A stretch of DNA of 64,000 nucleotides from Bradyrhizobium sp. AZCC 1719 (GTDB taxonomy: Bacteria > Pseudomonadota > Alphaproteobacteria > Rhizobiales > Xanthobacteraceae). Both the position numbers and the translations under genes were made by a program. Positions within the stretch are counted from its first letter, which is position 1, and every line of letters starts with the position of its first letter. Of the stretch, positions 52,660 to 60,459 are shown one piece after another. The notes beneath the pieces were generated by a model. It was not told the origin of the DNA and ran no database searches. It saw only the letters and a list, made by a program, of their open reading frames with translations. The DNA lies in NCBI RefSeq assembly GCF_036924525.1, contig NZ_JAZHRU010000001.1:3935001-3999000 (forward strand), read 5' to 3'.

Positions 52660-53106
52660 ATGAAGCGGATCGTCATCGTCGCAGCCGTGCTTGCATTCAG
52701 TGCCGGTGCGGTCGTTGCACAGCAGGACCAGCTCAAGCGGACCCAGGCCATGATGAAAGACAATGGCAAAAACGCAGGCGCGTTGTCGGCGATGGTCAAA
52801 GGCGAAAAGCCTTACGACCAGTCGACTGTCAATGCCGCGCTGGCCCAGTTTGATGACACCGCCAAGAACCTTCCGACGCTGTTCCCTGAGAGCATGAAAG
52901 GTGTCAAGTTCGAGGGTGATTACGACCCCTCGCCGAAAATCTGGGCAGACAAGGCCGGCTTCGAGTCCCAAATTAAGAGCTTCGCCAAGGTCGTCGCCGA
53001 TGCGAAGGGCAAGGTCAAGAATCTCGAGACGCTCAAGGCGGAAATGCCCGTCATCGGCAAGCAGTGCAGTGGCTGCCACGAGACATACCGGATCAAGAAG
53101 GGCTGA
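52660..53106 (+). CDS. Cytochrome c' (class II cytochrome c)
   Basis: This 148-residue periplasmic protein has a signal peptide (first 20 residues, cleavage near VVA-QQ), a four-helix body and a single heme site, CSGCH at 136-140, close to the C-terminus as in cytochromes c'. The family binds NO or other small ligands and may guard against nitrosative stress. The start has AAGGGA upstream; a TTG 39 bases earlier is unlikely. A terminator and a palindromic repeat follow. Confidence 0.9.
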   Translation: MKRIVIVAAVLAFSAGAVVAQQDQLKRTQAMMKDNGKNAGALSAMVKGEKPYDQSTVNAALAQFDDTAKNLPTLFPESMKGVKFEGDYDPSPKIWADKAGFESQIKSFAKVVADAKGKVKNLETLKAEMPVIGKQCSGCHETYRIKKG

Positions 53107-53121
53107 TCGCATTCTAGCTTT

Positions 53122-53196
53122 GAGCATGATCTCCGCGCAAACGCGTTCCGCGTTTGTCGCGAAGGAAAACCGCTACACACTTTTCCGGATCATGCT
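53122..53196. repeat. Short palindromic intergenic repeat (GAGCATGATC type)
   Basis: The end arms GAGCATGATC and GATCATGCT match the element at 28858-28906. The centre contains a second hairpin with AAACGCG and CGCGTTT. It lies between the cytochrome c' stop and its terminator. Confidence 0.8.
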
Positions 53197-53206
53197 GTGG
53201 CCTCAG

Positions 53207-53240
53207 AAAAGGGCGGACGCCGCGAAGCGTCCGCCCTTTT
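53207..53240 (+). terminator. Rho-independent terminator after cytochrome c'
   Basis: AAAAGGGCGGACG pairs perfectly with CGTCCGCCCTTTT across an eight-base loop, giving a strong stem followed by a T-rich end. Confidence 0.85.
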
Positions 53241-53311
53241 GTGTTAGCGTTTCTTGTTTGCTCGCGTTCGAACCTACCTACTTCGTCACCAAATTCACTT
53301 GGTGACTTGAT

Positions 53312-53734
53312 TTATTTGGTTACCTGGCCGCGGATTTCGCCGCCCGGATTGGCTGCGGTGTGGATGTTGATGTAGTACCTGCCTGCCACGAGATCGGCGG
53401 CCTGCGCATCGGTCAACGTCGCGCTGCCCTCGACCGGGCTCGACGTCGCATTGGGAATGGCGACAGCGACGCCGGCATTTTTGCCAGCTTCTGCGGGCCC
53501 GTGGAAATGCGCAGCGGTGGCAGGGCCGGACAGGCCGGAATAGCTCAGCTTCCAGCTCAGCTTCTTGCTGGCGGGATCGTAGTCGATGTCGGCGGCACCC
53601 TTGGCCGCGCTGGTGCTGGGCGGCACCTGGGACTTGCCGTCGAGTGTCGCCTTCATCTTGTCGGCAGACGCGGGTCCGGAAAAAGCAATCGCTGCCCCCA
53701 ACGCAAGCGTGACAAGCATGGTCTTGTTCGACAT
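53312..53734 (-). CDS. CHRD-domain secreted protein
   Basis: This 140-residue protein has a signal peptide (about 24 residues, MLVTLALGAAIAFSGPASA) and one CHRD domain with KLSWKLSYSGLSGPATAAHF, HGPAEAGKNA and YYINIHTAANPGGEIRGQV. CHRD domains are beta-rich and of unclear role in bacteria, perhaps metal or polymer binding. The GGGAG ribosome site supports the start at 53734. An inverted repeat at 53285-53306 follows its stop. It stands alone between two cytochrome genes. Confidence 0.88.
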   Translation of the reverse strand: MSNKTMLVTLALGAAIAFSGPASADKMKATLDGKSQVPPSTSAAKGAADIDYDPASKKLSWKLSYSGLSGPATAAHFHGPAEAGKNAGVAVAIPNATSSPVEGSATLTDAQAADLVAGRYYINIHTAANPGGEIRGQVTK

Positions 53735-53903
53735 GGTGTTTCTCCCTGTGGACGTCAAAACGGTGATGTCAGCCTCAAAACAACGCCTTTGCGAATTTAT
53801 TCCCGAAACGCAGACAAAGGCTCGAAATTTCGCAGACGCCTATGGCGCAAAGTGCGTCCATACTGGTTGTTGAGTTTAGGACTCCCTGACAACGGATCAG
53901 TGA

Positions 53904-54833
53904 ATGCTGCGACGAATTCTCCTTGGCTTGATTTTGGCTGGCGTCGCCGGCGCCGGTGTTTTCTGGTGGCTCACGATCCCGGCGGTCGTTGCTCCAGCTT
54001 CGCTTCCTCCCCGCACGCCGAACCTTGCCAACGGCGTTGCAACGTTCAATGCCGGAGGCTGTTCCTCCTGCCATGCCGTTCCCAACCAACCCGATCGGCT
54101 GCAACTGGGCGGCGGGCTCGCAATGCCGTCTCCGTTTGGGACGTTCTACGTTCCCAACATCTCGTCAGATCCCACTTACGGTATTGGCCGGTGGAGCGAA
54201 GCGGATTTCGTGACGGCGGTGCTCAAGGGGACGTCGCCGGACGGCGTGCATTACTTTCCGGCCTTTCCATATACGTCCTACCAGAACGCTACCGTCGACG
54301 ACGTGCGCGATCTATTTGCCTACCTGAAGACGCTTCCAGCGGTGACCGGCAAGACGCGCGATCACGACGTGCCGTTTCCATTCAACATCCGCCGCAACAT
54401 CGGTGTCTGGAAATGGTTGTTCATGAACGGAAAGCCTCACATAGCAGACGCCGCACATTCGGCGTCGTGGAATCGCGGGACTTACCTCGTCAACGGTATG
54501 GGCCATTGCGCCGAGTGTCACAGCCCGCGCAATTTCCTCGGCGGCATCGTCGAAGCGCAACGCTTCGCAGGCGGGCCTAATCCGGAAGGAGAGGGCTGGG
54601 TACCCAACATCACCCAGAAAAGATTGGAGGAGTGGAGCGCGAAGGATATCGCCTACTTCCTCGAAACGGGGCAAACGCCGGATGGCGACAGCGCCGGCGG
54701 ATCGATGGTGCGCGTGATCAAGAACACCTCGCAATTGCCGCCAGAAGATCGCGATGCCATCGCGGAGTATGTCAAGTCGCTACCGCCGGTCGAAGGACCG
54801 CCGCGGCCGAAGAAGGAAGCAGAAAAGTCATGA
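53904..54833 (+). CDS. Diheme cytochrome c, membrane anchored
   Basis: This 309-residue protein has an N-terminal hydrophobic anchor (residues 5-25) and two cytochrome c domains with heme sites CSSCH at 53-57 and CAECH at 202-206. It resembles the cytochrome subunits of periplasmic alcohol or gluconate dehydrogenases and sulfite-type electron donors, but has two rather than three hemes. No dehydrogenase is adjacent. It probably passes electrons in the periplasm to the respiratory chain. Confidence 0.86.
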   Translation: MLRRILLGLILAGVAGAGVFWWLTIPAVVAPASLPPRTPNLANGVATFNAGGCSSCHAVPNQPDRLQLGGGLAMPSPFGTFYVPNISSDPTYGIGRWSEADFVTAVLKGTSPDGVHYFPAFPYTSYQNATVDDVRDLFAYLKTLPAVTGKTRDHDVPFPFNIRRNIGVWKWLFMNGKPHIADAAHSASWNRGTYLVNGMGHCAECHSPRNFLGGIVEAQRFAGGPNPEGEGWVPNITQKRLEEWSAKDIAYFLETGQTPDGDSAGGSMVRVIKNTSQLPPEDRDAIAEYVKSLPPVEGPPRPKKEAEKS

Positions 54834-54854
54834 CGGAAATAGGTTCGCGCGCCG

Positions 54855-55652
54855 TCAGGGCGTAATGGCCGCGGTGATCGGTTGTCGCGGTTCCGGCAAG
54901 GAAGGCACGATCGTCAACGGCGGCTTGCGCGGCGCGGGCGTGGCGTTTTTGGTCCGTTTCAAATCCGTGGCACGTTTGGCCGACGCAATGTCGCCGAACG
55001 ATTGATCGAAATCGCCGGTCCGGTACAGCACCACGCCGCGATCGAAATAGGCGGTTGCGAAGCGCGGATAATATTGAACGCCCAGATTGTACGTGGCAAA
55101 CGCCGGAACAGGCTCGAAGCGGCCGATGGGGGCGGCGCCCGATTCCTTGGCTGCGGGTACTGCGGAGGCGAGCGCGACCGCTCCGCCGGTTAAAACCTCT
55201 CCCCCGCGTTGGATGCGCAGTTCGTCCTGCGCCGGAGCGTCGGGCTGCACGGCCGCAACTTGCTGCGCGCCGCGGCTGTCCTCCGGCATTTCTGCGGCAC
55301 CCGGTGGTTTTGAAAACAATCCGAACACGGTGTAGCCGCCGACCAGCACCGCGGAAATGATCGTTGCCGCCATCGTATTGGAGGCGACCTTTCGTACGGT
55401 CTCGTAAGTCTGGATCGCCTTCGTGGCAGGCGGCTGCAGCGCAATGGCGAGCAGTTGATCGTAGGTCGCGCGCTGCTCGTTGTCGGTCAGGATGTCATAG
55501 GCGCGCATGAGTTCCCTGAACCTCAGCGCGGCCTCGGGATTGTCGGGATTGATATCGGGATGAGTCGCCTTCGCGGCCTTGCGGAATGCCTTCCGCAATT
55601 CCTCGGCGTCGTCACTCGGAAGCGCTCCGAGCAAATCGTACAGCGTCCCCAT
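54855..55652 (-). CDS. Membrane-anchored J-domain protein
   Basis: This 265-residue protein starts with a J domain (YDLLGALPSDDAEELRKAFR, HPD at 31-33) and has one hydrophobic segment near residues 94-113. The C-terminal half contains FATYNLGVQYYPRFATAYFD, which resembles a single TPR-like motif (YYPRFATAYFDRGVVLYRTG). It probably recruits DnaK to the membrane for an unknown client. The stop lies 21 bases past the end of the convergent cytochrome gene. Confidence 0.8.
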   Translation of the reverse strand: MGTLYDLLGALPSDDAEELRKAFRKAAKATHPDINPDNPEAALRFRELMRAYDILTDNEQRATYDQLLAIALQPPATKAIQTYETVRKVASNTMAATIISAVLVGGYTVFGLFSKPPGAAEMPEDSRGAQQVAAVQPDAPAQDELRIQRGGEVLTGGAVALASAVPAAKESGAAPIGRFEPVPAFATYNLGVQYYPRFATAYFDRGVVLYRTGDFDQSFGDIASAKRATDLKRTKNATPAPRKPPLTIVPSLPEPRQPITAAITP

Positions 55653-55773
55653 GGTGGTACTCGCGACCGTTTCCCCCTCGGACCGTCCCCGCCGCGGAAC
55701 TTCCGATTGACGACGCGCTAGATAATCAAAAATATCAAGGCGGTAGGATGATCCCCTTATGGCAAAAGCATGC

Positions 55774-55796
55774 CATGGTTAACGTCGTTAACCATG
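55774..55796. promoter_or_regulatory. Perfect inverted repeat between the J-domain and AsnC-domain genes
   Basis: CATGGTTAAC and GTTAACCATG flank a three-base centre. It lies 120 bases upstream of the J-domain start on that gene's strand. It could be a regulator site; no T tract is present, so a terminator is unlikely. Confidence 0.4.
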
Positions 55797-55901
55797 CGCT
55801 GCGGTTGGGGCGCTCAATTGGCGTGGCAGGGGGTAGGGCTGGCAGCCCCTCCATCACAGGCGGGCCAATCGGCCGCGCCAGGGACGCAGCCTTAAGCGTG
55901 C

Positions 55902-56147
55902 CTAGCCCGTGCCGAACGCCTTGAAGGTGATGATGGTGTGGGTGTCCTGGATCCCTGGAATCACCTGCACCTTCTCGTTGACGAAATGGCCGATGTCGGT
56001 GTCCTTATCGACGTAGAACTTGACCAGCAGATCGTAGTCACCGGCAGTGGAATAGATCTCCGAGGCGATCTCGGCCTCCGCGAGCGCATTGGCGACGGCA
56101 TAGGATTGGCCGAGTTTGCATTTGAACTGGACAAAGAAGGGAACCAT
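55902..56147 (-). CDS. Stand-alone AsnC/Lrp effector-binding (RAM) domain protein
   Basis: This 81-residue protein consists only of the ligand-binding domain of Lrp/AsnC regulators (FFVQFKCKLGQSYAVANAL, YDLLVKFYVDKDTDIGHFV and the closing THTIITFKAFG). It has no DNA-binding helix-turn-helix. Such proteins bind amino acids and form ring oligomers. A GGAG ribosome site precedes the start. It is divergent from thiD, and I see no cognate partner gene. Confidence 0.85.
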   Translation of the reverse strand: MVPFFVQFKCKLGQSYAVANALAEAEIASEIYSTAGDYDLLVKFYVDKDTDIGHFVNEKVQVIPGIQDTHTIITFKAFGTG

Positions 56148-56279
56148 CGCTGTCGTCTCCGAATTGGTTGGTCCCAATAGGCCAAAAACCGCTGATAATG
56201 GCAAGCCAGCTTGCTGCCCATGCCATGGCGCGGTAGGAGATTCCATGGCCTTCAACCCACGACTTGCACGAGGCTTGCG

Positions 56280-57080
56280 ATGACGGCGCCAATCGCGCTG
56301 ACCATCGCCGGCTCCGATTCCTCTGGCGGTGCCGGTATCCAGGCCGACCTGAAGACGTTTGCCGCGCTCGGTGTCTACGGCGCCTCCGTGATTACGGCGC
56401 TGACTGCACAGAATACCGAAGGCGTCAGCGGCATCCATCAGGTGCCGGCGGAGTTCGTGACCGCGCAGATCGATGCGGTGTTTTCCGATCTCGACGTCGG
56501 AGCGGTCAAGATCGGCATGGTGGCGCAGCCATCGGTTATCGACGCCATCGTCGCCGGCCTCAAGCGCTGGTCGCCGAAGCACGTCGTGCTCGATCCTGTG
56601 ATGGTCGCAACCTCCGGCGACCGGCTGCTGGCTGCGGAGGCGGTCGAGGCGCTCAGGACAAAACTCATTCCGCTTGCTTCGGTCATTACGCCCAATTTGC
56701 CTGAGGCCGCCGCGCTGCTCGACGAACCGGTGGCTGCGGGTGAGGCCGCCGTCGAAAGCCAGGGCAGGCGATTGCTGGCCATGGGGTGCAAGGCGGTGCT
56801 GATCAAGGGCGGCCACGGGGAGGGCGCCGAGTGCGTCGACTATCTGATCGGCACGAGCGGCACCATCGCGCTGGCCGCGCCGCGCATTGCGACGAAAAAC
56901 ACCCATGGCACCGGCTGCTCATTGTCCTCGGCGATCGCGGCGGAGCTCGCGAAGGGCGAGGGCATGGAAACCGCCGTGCGTAACGCCAAGGCGTGGGTCA
57001 GCGCTGCGATTGCGGAGGCAGATAGCTTCAGCGTCGGCCACGGTCACGGCCCGATCCACCATTTTCATAAGTTTTACTAG
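56280..57080 (+). CDS. thiD: Hydroxymethylpyrimidine/phosphomethylpyrimidine kinase
   Basis: This 266-residue ribokinase-type enzyme has [20 protein letters not shown], the [11 protein letters not shown] segment and [19 protein letters not shown] with the anion-hole GTGC. It phosphorylates HMP and HMP-P in thiamine synthesis. The start at 56280 is the usual one for ThiD; an upstream ATG adds 23 unrelated residues. It is isolated from other thi genes. Confidence 0.93.
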   Translation: MTAPIALTIAGSDSSGGAGIQADLKTFAALGVYGASVITALTAQNTEGVSGIHQVPAEFVTAQIDAVFSDLDVGAVKIGMVAQPSVIDAIVAGLKRWSPKHVVLDPVMVATSGDRLLAAEAVEALRTKLIPLASVITPNLPEAAALLDEPVAAGEAAVESQGRRLLAMGCKAVLIKGGHGEGAECVDYLIGTSGTIALAAPRIATKNTHGTGCSLSSAIAAELAKGEGMETAVRNAKAWVSAAIAEADSFSVGHGHGPIHHFHKFY

Positions 57081-57086
57081 CTGAAC

Positions 57087-57230
57087 TGTCGTCCTTGCGA
57101 ACCAGGGACCCCGAGCGTGAGCGCAATCGCGCCCATCGCGCCGCGGCTTATCAATTGAAGCAAGCGGCTCGTTATCTTCTCCAACAATGAGCATCGGTGG
57201 TTATCGGTCCCTGCGTTCGCAGGGATGACA
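57087..57230. repeat. Palindromic intergenic element
   Basis: The ends (57087-57110 and 57206-57230) are imperfect inverted copies around GTCCCTGCG/CGCAGGGA-like cores. It follows the thiD stop closely. Confidence 0.65.
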
Positions 57231-57375
57231 TTGAGTTGTCGCCGCCGCCGTGTCGCTTGCCTGTCGCATCACGCTGCTATCCGCGAGAGCCAAGGGCGCG
57301 GTATTGATTCTCGTGAGGCTATAGGTCGCGTGATCAGTCATCGCCCTGTCACAGAAATCTGGTAGGTGCACAGAT

Positions 57376-58188
57376 ATGGGCAGTGACTCCTTGAGTGAAG
57401 AGAGCCCCGAACGGCGCTTTCGTACTTTGTTCATCTCCGACGTCCATCTCGGAGCCCGCGGCTCGCAAGCCGACCGTTTGCTGGACTTCCTCAAAAGCCA
57501 CGACGCCGACACCATCTATCTCGTCGGCGATATCGTCGATGGCTGGGCGCTGAAGTCGAGCTGGTACTGGCCGCAATCGCACAACGACTTCGTGCAGAAG
57601 ATGCTGCGCAAGGCGCGCAAGGGCGCCAAGGTCATCTACGTGCCGGGCAATCACGACGAGTTCCTGCGCAACTACTACGGCACGCATTTCGGCGGCATCG
57701 ACGTGGTGGAAAACACCATCCACACCGGCGTCGACGGCAAGCGCTATCTCATCATCCACGGCGACATCTTCGATCTCGTGGTGCAGAACGCGCGTTGGCT
57801 CGCCCATCTCGGCGACAAGGCCTACGACTTCGCCATTCAGATGAATCGCCTCGTCAACTTCTTCCGCCGCATGTTCGGCGTGCCCTATTGGTCGCTGTCG
57901 CAATGGGCGAAGCTGAAGGTCAAGAACGCCGTGAACTACATTGGCGCGTTTGAACAGACGCTGGCCGGCGAGGCGCGACGCCATGGCGCCGATGGCGTGA
58001 TCTGCGGCCACATCCACTACGCCACCATCCGCGACGAGCACGGTATCCGCTACATGAATTGCGGCGACTGGGTGGAAAGCTGCACCGCGCTCGCCGAGCA
58101 CGAGGACGGCCGGTTCGAGATCATCACCTGGACCGATCCGCAGCGAAGGGCGGCGCCCGTTCCCCGCGTCGCGGCGCGCGCGGCATGA
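57376..58188 (+). CDS. LpxH-like metallophosphoesterase (COG2908)
   Basis: This 270-residue enzyme has the calcineurin-like metal motifs ISDVHLG, GDIVDGW, GNHDEF, HGDIFD and GHIHYA. The group includes UDP-2,3-diacylglucosamine diphosphatase, the lipid A step performed by LpxH, but many alphaproteobacteria use LpxI for that and keep this as an extra phosphatase. Its stop overlaps the ATG of the next glycosyltransferase (ATGA), so the two may act on the same lipid. Substrate uncertain. Confidence 0.82.
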   Translation: MGSDSLSEESPERRFRTLFISDVHLGARGSQADRLLDFLKSHDADTIYLVGDIVDGWALKSSWYWPQSHNDFVQKMLRKARKGAKVIYVPGNHDEFLRNYYGTHFGGIDVVENTIHTGVDGKRYLIIHGDIFDLVVQNARWLAHLGDKAYDFAIQMNRLVNFFRRMFGVPYWSLSQWAKLKVKNAVNYIGAFEQTLAGEARRHGADGVICGHIHYATIRDEHGIRYMNCGDWVESCTALAEHEDGRFEIITWTDPQRRAAPVPRVAARAA

Positions 58189-59243
58189 CGCATATCCTGG
58201 TCGCGACCGATGCGTGGCATCCCCAGGTCAACGGGGTGGTACGCACGCTGACCGCGCTGGCGGAGGCGGCCAGGGGGCTTGGCGTCGAGATGAGTTTCCT
58301 GACGCCGCAATCGTTTCGCACCTTTGCGATGCCGAGCTATCCCGACCTGCGGCTGGCTCTGCCGCTTCCCGGCAAGATCGCGCAACTGATCGAAGCGGCA
58401 AAGCCCGACAGCATTCATATCGCGACCGAAGGGCCGATCGGGCTGTTGGTCCGGCGCTATTGCCGCAAGCGCGGCTTGCCGTTCACCACGAGCTTTCACA
58501 CCCGGTTTCCGGAATATGTCTCGGCGCGCTCGCCAATTCCGGAATCCTGGGTTTGGTGGGCGCTGCGTGCCTTCCACCGGCCGAGCCGGGCAGTGATGGC
58601 GGCGACGCCGGCGCTGGCGGCTGAGCTGCGCCTGCGCGGCTTTCGCAACGTGGTGCTGTGGTCGCGCGGCGTCGATACCTCGCTGTTCCATCCGCGCAGC
58701 GCCGATCTCTGCCTTCCGACGCCGGTATATCTCAGTGTCGGCCGCCTCGCGGTCGAGAAGAATCTCGAGGCCTTCCTCGATCTCGATCTGCCCGGCACCA
58801 AGCTCGTGGTTGGCGACGGGCCGGCCCGGATGGCGCTGGAACGGAAATATCCCGACGCCATGTTCCTCGGCGCGCGGCATGGCGAGGAACTGGCCGAAAT
58901 CTATGCGGCGGCCGATATTTTCGTCTTTCCCAGCAAGACCGACACGTTTGGCTTGGTGCTGCTGGAAGCGCTGGCCAGCGGCTTGCCGGTCGCGGCTTTT
59001 CCGGTCACCGGTCCCCGCGACGTGATCGGCTCGGCGCCGGTTGGCGTGCTGAACGAGGATTTGCGCACGGCCTGCCTGGAGGCGCTGCAGATTTCGCGAG
59101 AAGAATGCGTGGAATTTGCCGCCGCCCATACCTGGCAGGCCTCGGCACGGGTTTTTATCGACCATGCCCTCAACCTTGGTCCCCTGCAGCCGGAAGGCGA
59201 GCTGCTCGAATTTGCGGCCAAGGACCCGCATTTCGCCGCCTAG
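58185..59243 (+). CDS. GT4 glycosyltransferase (lipid or mannose transferase type)
   Basis: This 352-residue GT-B enzyme starts HILVATDAWHPQVNGVVRTL, has TSFHTRFPEY, SRGVDTSLFHP, the donor site PSKTDTFGLVLLEALASGLP and a VTGPRDVI segment. Such proteins resemble GDP-mannose- or UDP-sugar-dependent glycolipid transferases (MgtA/SQD2 group). It is translationally coupled to the phosphoesterase upstream. A longer frame starting inside that gene was rejected because it lacks the family N-terminus. Confidence 0.84.
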   Translation: MTHILVATDAWHPQVNGVVRTLTALAEAARGLGVEMSFLTPQSFRTFAMPSYPDLRLALPLPGKIAQLIEAAKPDSIHIATEGPIGLLVRRYCRKRGLPFTTSFHTRFPEYVSARSPIPESWVWWALRAFHRPSRAVMAATPALAAELRLRGFRNVVLWSRGVDTSLFHPRSADLCLPTPVYLSVGRLAVEKNLEAFLDLDLPGTKLVVGDGPARMALERKYPDAMFLGARHGEELAEIYAAADIFVFPSKTDTFGLVLLEALASGLPVAAFPVTGPRDVIGSAPVGVLNEDLRTACLEALQISREECVEFAAAHTWQASARVFIDHALNLGPLQPEGELLEFAAKDPHFAA

Positions 59244-59345
59244 AGCCATTTCGGTTCTGATTGAATCAGAACCGGGCTCTAGGTTTTTGTTTTGACGCGT
59301 TTTCTTCACGCGAACCGGCGCCCACTTCGCTGGAAAACGCTCTAA
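59241..59345. repeat. Palindromic intergenic element
   Basis: TAGAGCC...GGGCTCTA encloses a perfect palindrome GGTTCTGATT/AATCAGAACC (59253-59273), and a second part follows with ACGCG...CGCG pairing and a GCTCTA end. It overlaps the stop of the glycosyltransferase. Confidence 0.7.
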
Positions 59346-59398
59346 TATCACCTGAATCTGTATTGCCCGCCGGTCCGCTTGCGCGATACAAAGTGCGC

Positions 59399-60388
59399 AT
59401 GACGGAAAAAGCCTCAACGGCACCGGTCGGTGCTGCAGATATCGACGCGGCGGCGCGAGTAGTCGGCCCGTTTGCGGTGCGGACGCCGCTGTTGTCGTTC
59501 CCCGTTCTCAACGAGCGCGTCGGGACCAGGGTCTTTCTGAAGCCCGAAATGCTGCAGCGGACCGGATCGTTCAAGTTCCGCGGCGCCTTCAACAAGCTGG
59601 CCTCGATCCCGCAGGACAAGCGCGGCGGCGGGGTGGTCGCATTCTCTTCCGGCAACCACGCCCAGGGCGTGGCGGCGGCGGCGCAGATCCTCAACATGCA
59701 GGCCACCATCGTGATGCCGGCAGACTCTCCGGTCACCAAGCGCGAGCGCACCAAGGGCTATGGCGCGGAGGTGGTGCTCTACGACCGCGACAAGGAGGAC
59801 CGCGAAGCGATCGCCAACGGTATCGCCGGCAAACGCGGTGCGACGCTGGTCCGGCCGTATGACGATCCCTTCGTCATTGCAGGGCAGGGCACTGCGGGCC
59901 GTGAAATCGCCGAGGACATGACAGCGCTCGGGCTCGTGCCAGATATCGTGGTAGCGCCGGCCTCCGGCGGCGGGCTGATCGCCGGCGTTGCGACGGCCGT
60001 GAAGGCAAAATTTCCGCAAGCGCAGGTCATCGTCGCCGAGCCCAAGGACTATGACGATCACGGCCTCTCGCTCCGCGCCGGCCATCGCGAGGCGCATCAC
60101 GCCGCCGGCCGCACCATCTGCGACGCGCTGATGGCGGCGATGCCTGGCGAACTCACCTTCTCGATCAACAGCAAGCTGCTCGCAAATGGCGTGACCGCAT
60201 CCGACGAGGAGGTCGGCGCGGCGGTGGCCTATGCCTATCGTGAATTGAAGCTGGTGGTCGAGCCCGGCGGCGCCGTCGGCCTCGCGGCACTGTTGACCGG
60301 CCGCATCGATGCCAGGGGAAAGAACGTCGTCATCGTGCTTTCCGGCGGCAATGTCGACGCCGACCTGTTCGCCAAACTGGTCGCCTGA
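59399..60388 (+). CDS. Threonine/serine dehydratase-like PLP enzyme
   Basis: This 329-residue fold-type II enzyme has the PLP lysine in TGSFKFRGAFNK, SSGNHAQGVAAAA, GGGLIAG and a closing VIVLSGGNVDAD. It matches catabolic threonine dehydratases or serine racemases; there is no ACT domain, so allosteric control of the IlvA type is absent. The start at 59399 was chosen because the upstream part of the frame lies in a repeat. A strong terminator follows. Confidence 0.88.
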   Translation: MTEKASTAPVGAADIDAAARVVGPFAVRTPLLSFPVLNERVGTRVFLKPEMLQRTGSFKFRGAFNKLASIPQDKRGGGVVAFSSGNHAQGVAAAAQILNMQATIVMPADSPVTKRERTKGYGAEVVLYDRDKEDREAIANGIAGKRGATLVRPYDDPFVIAGQGTAGREIAEDMTALGLVPDIVVAPASGGGLIAGVATAVKAKFPQAQVIVAEPKDYDDHGLSLRAGHREAHHAAGRTICDALMAAMPGELTFSINSKLLANGVTASDEEVGAAVAYAYRELKLVVEPGGAVGLAALLTGRIDARGKNVVIVLSGGNVDADLFAKLVA

Positions 60389-60406
60389 TCATCACATCTT
60401 AAACGG

Positions 60407-60440
60407 AAGCGGGCAGAGCATGTGATCTGCCCGCTTTTTT
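60407..60440 (+). terminator. Rho-independent terminator
   Basis: AAGCGGGCAGA and TCTGCCCGCTT form an 11-bp stem with an eight-base loop, followed by T5. It lies between convergent genes. Confidence 0.9.
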
Positions 60441-60459
60441 GTTGTCCTGAGCTCCTTAT

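Noticed and set aside
55774..55796. CtrA-binding site
   Set aside because: The TTAA half-sites are five bases apart, not seven.
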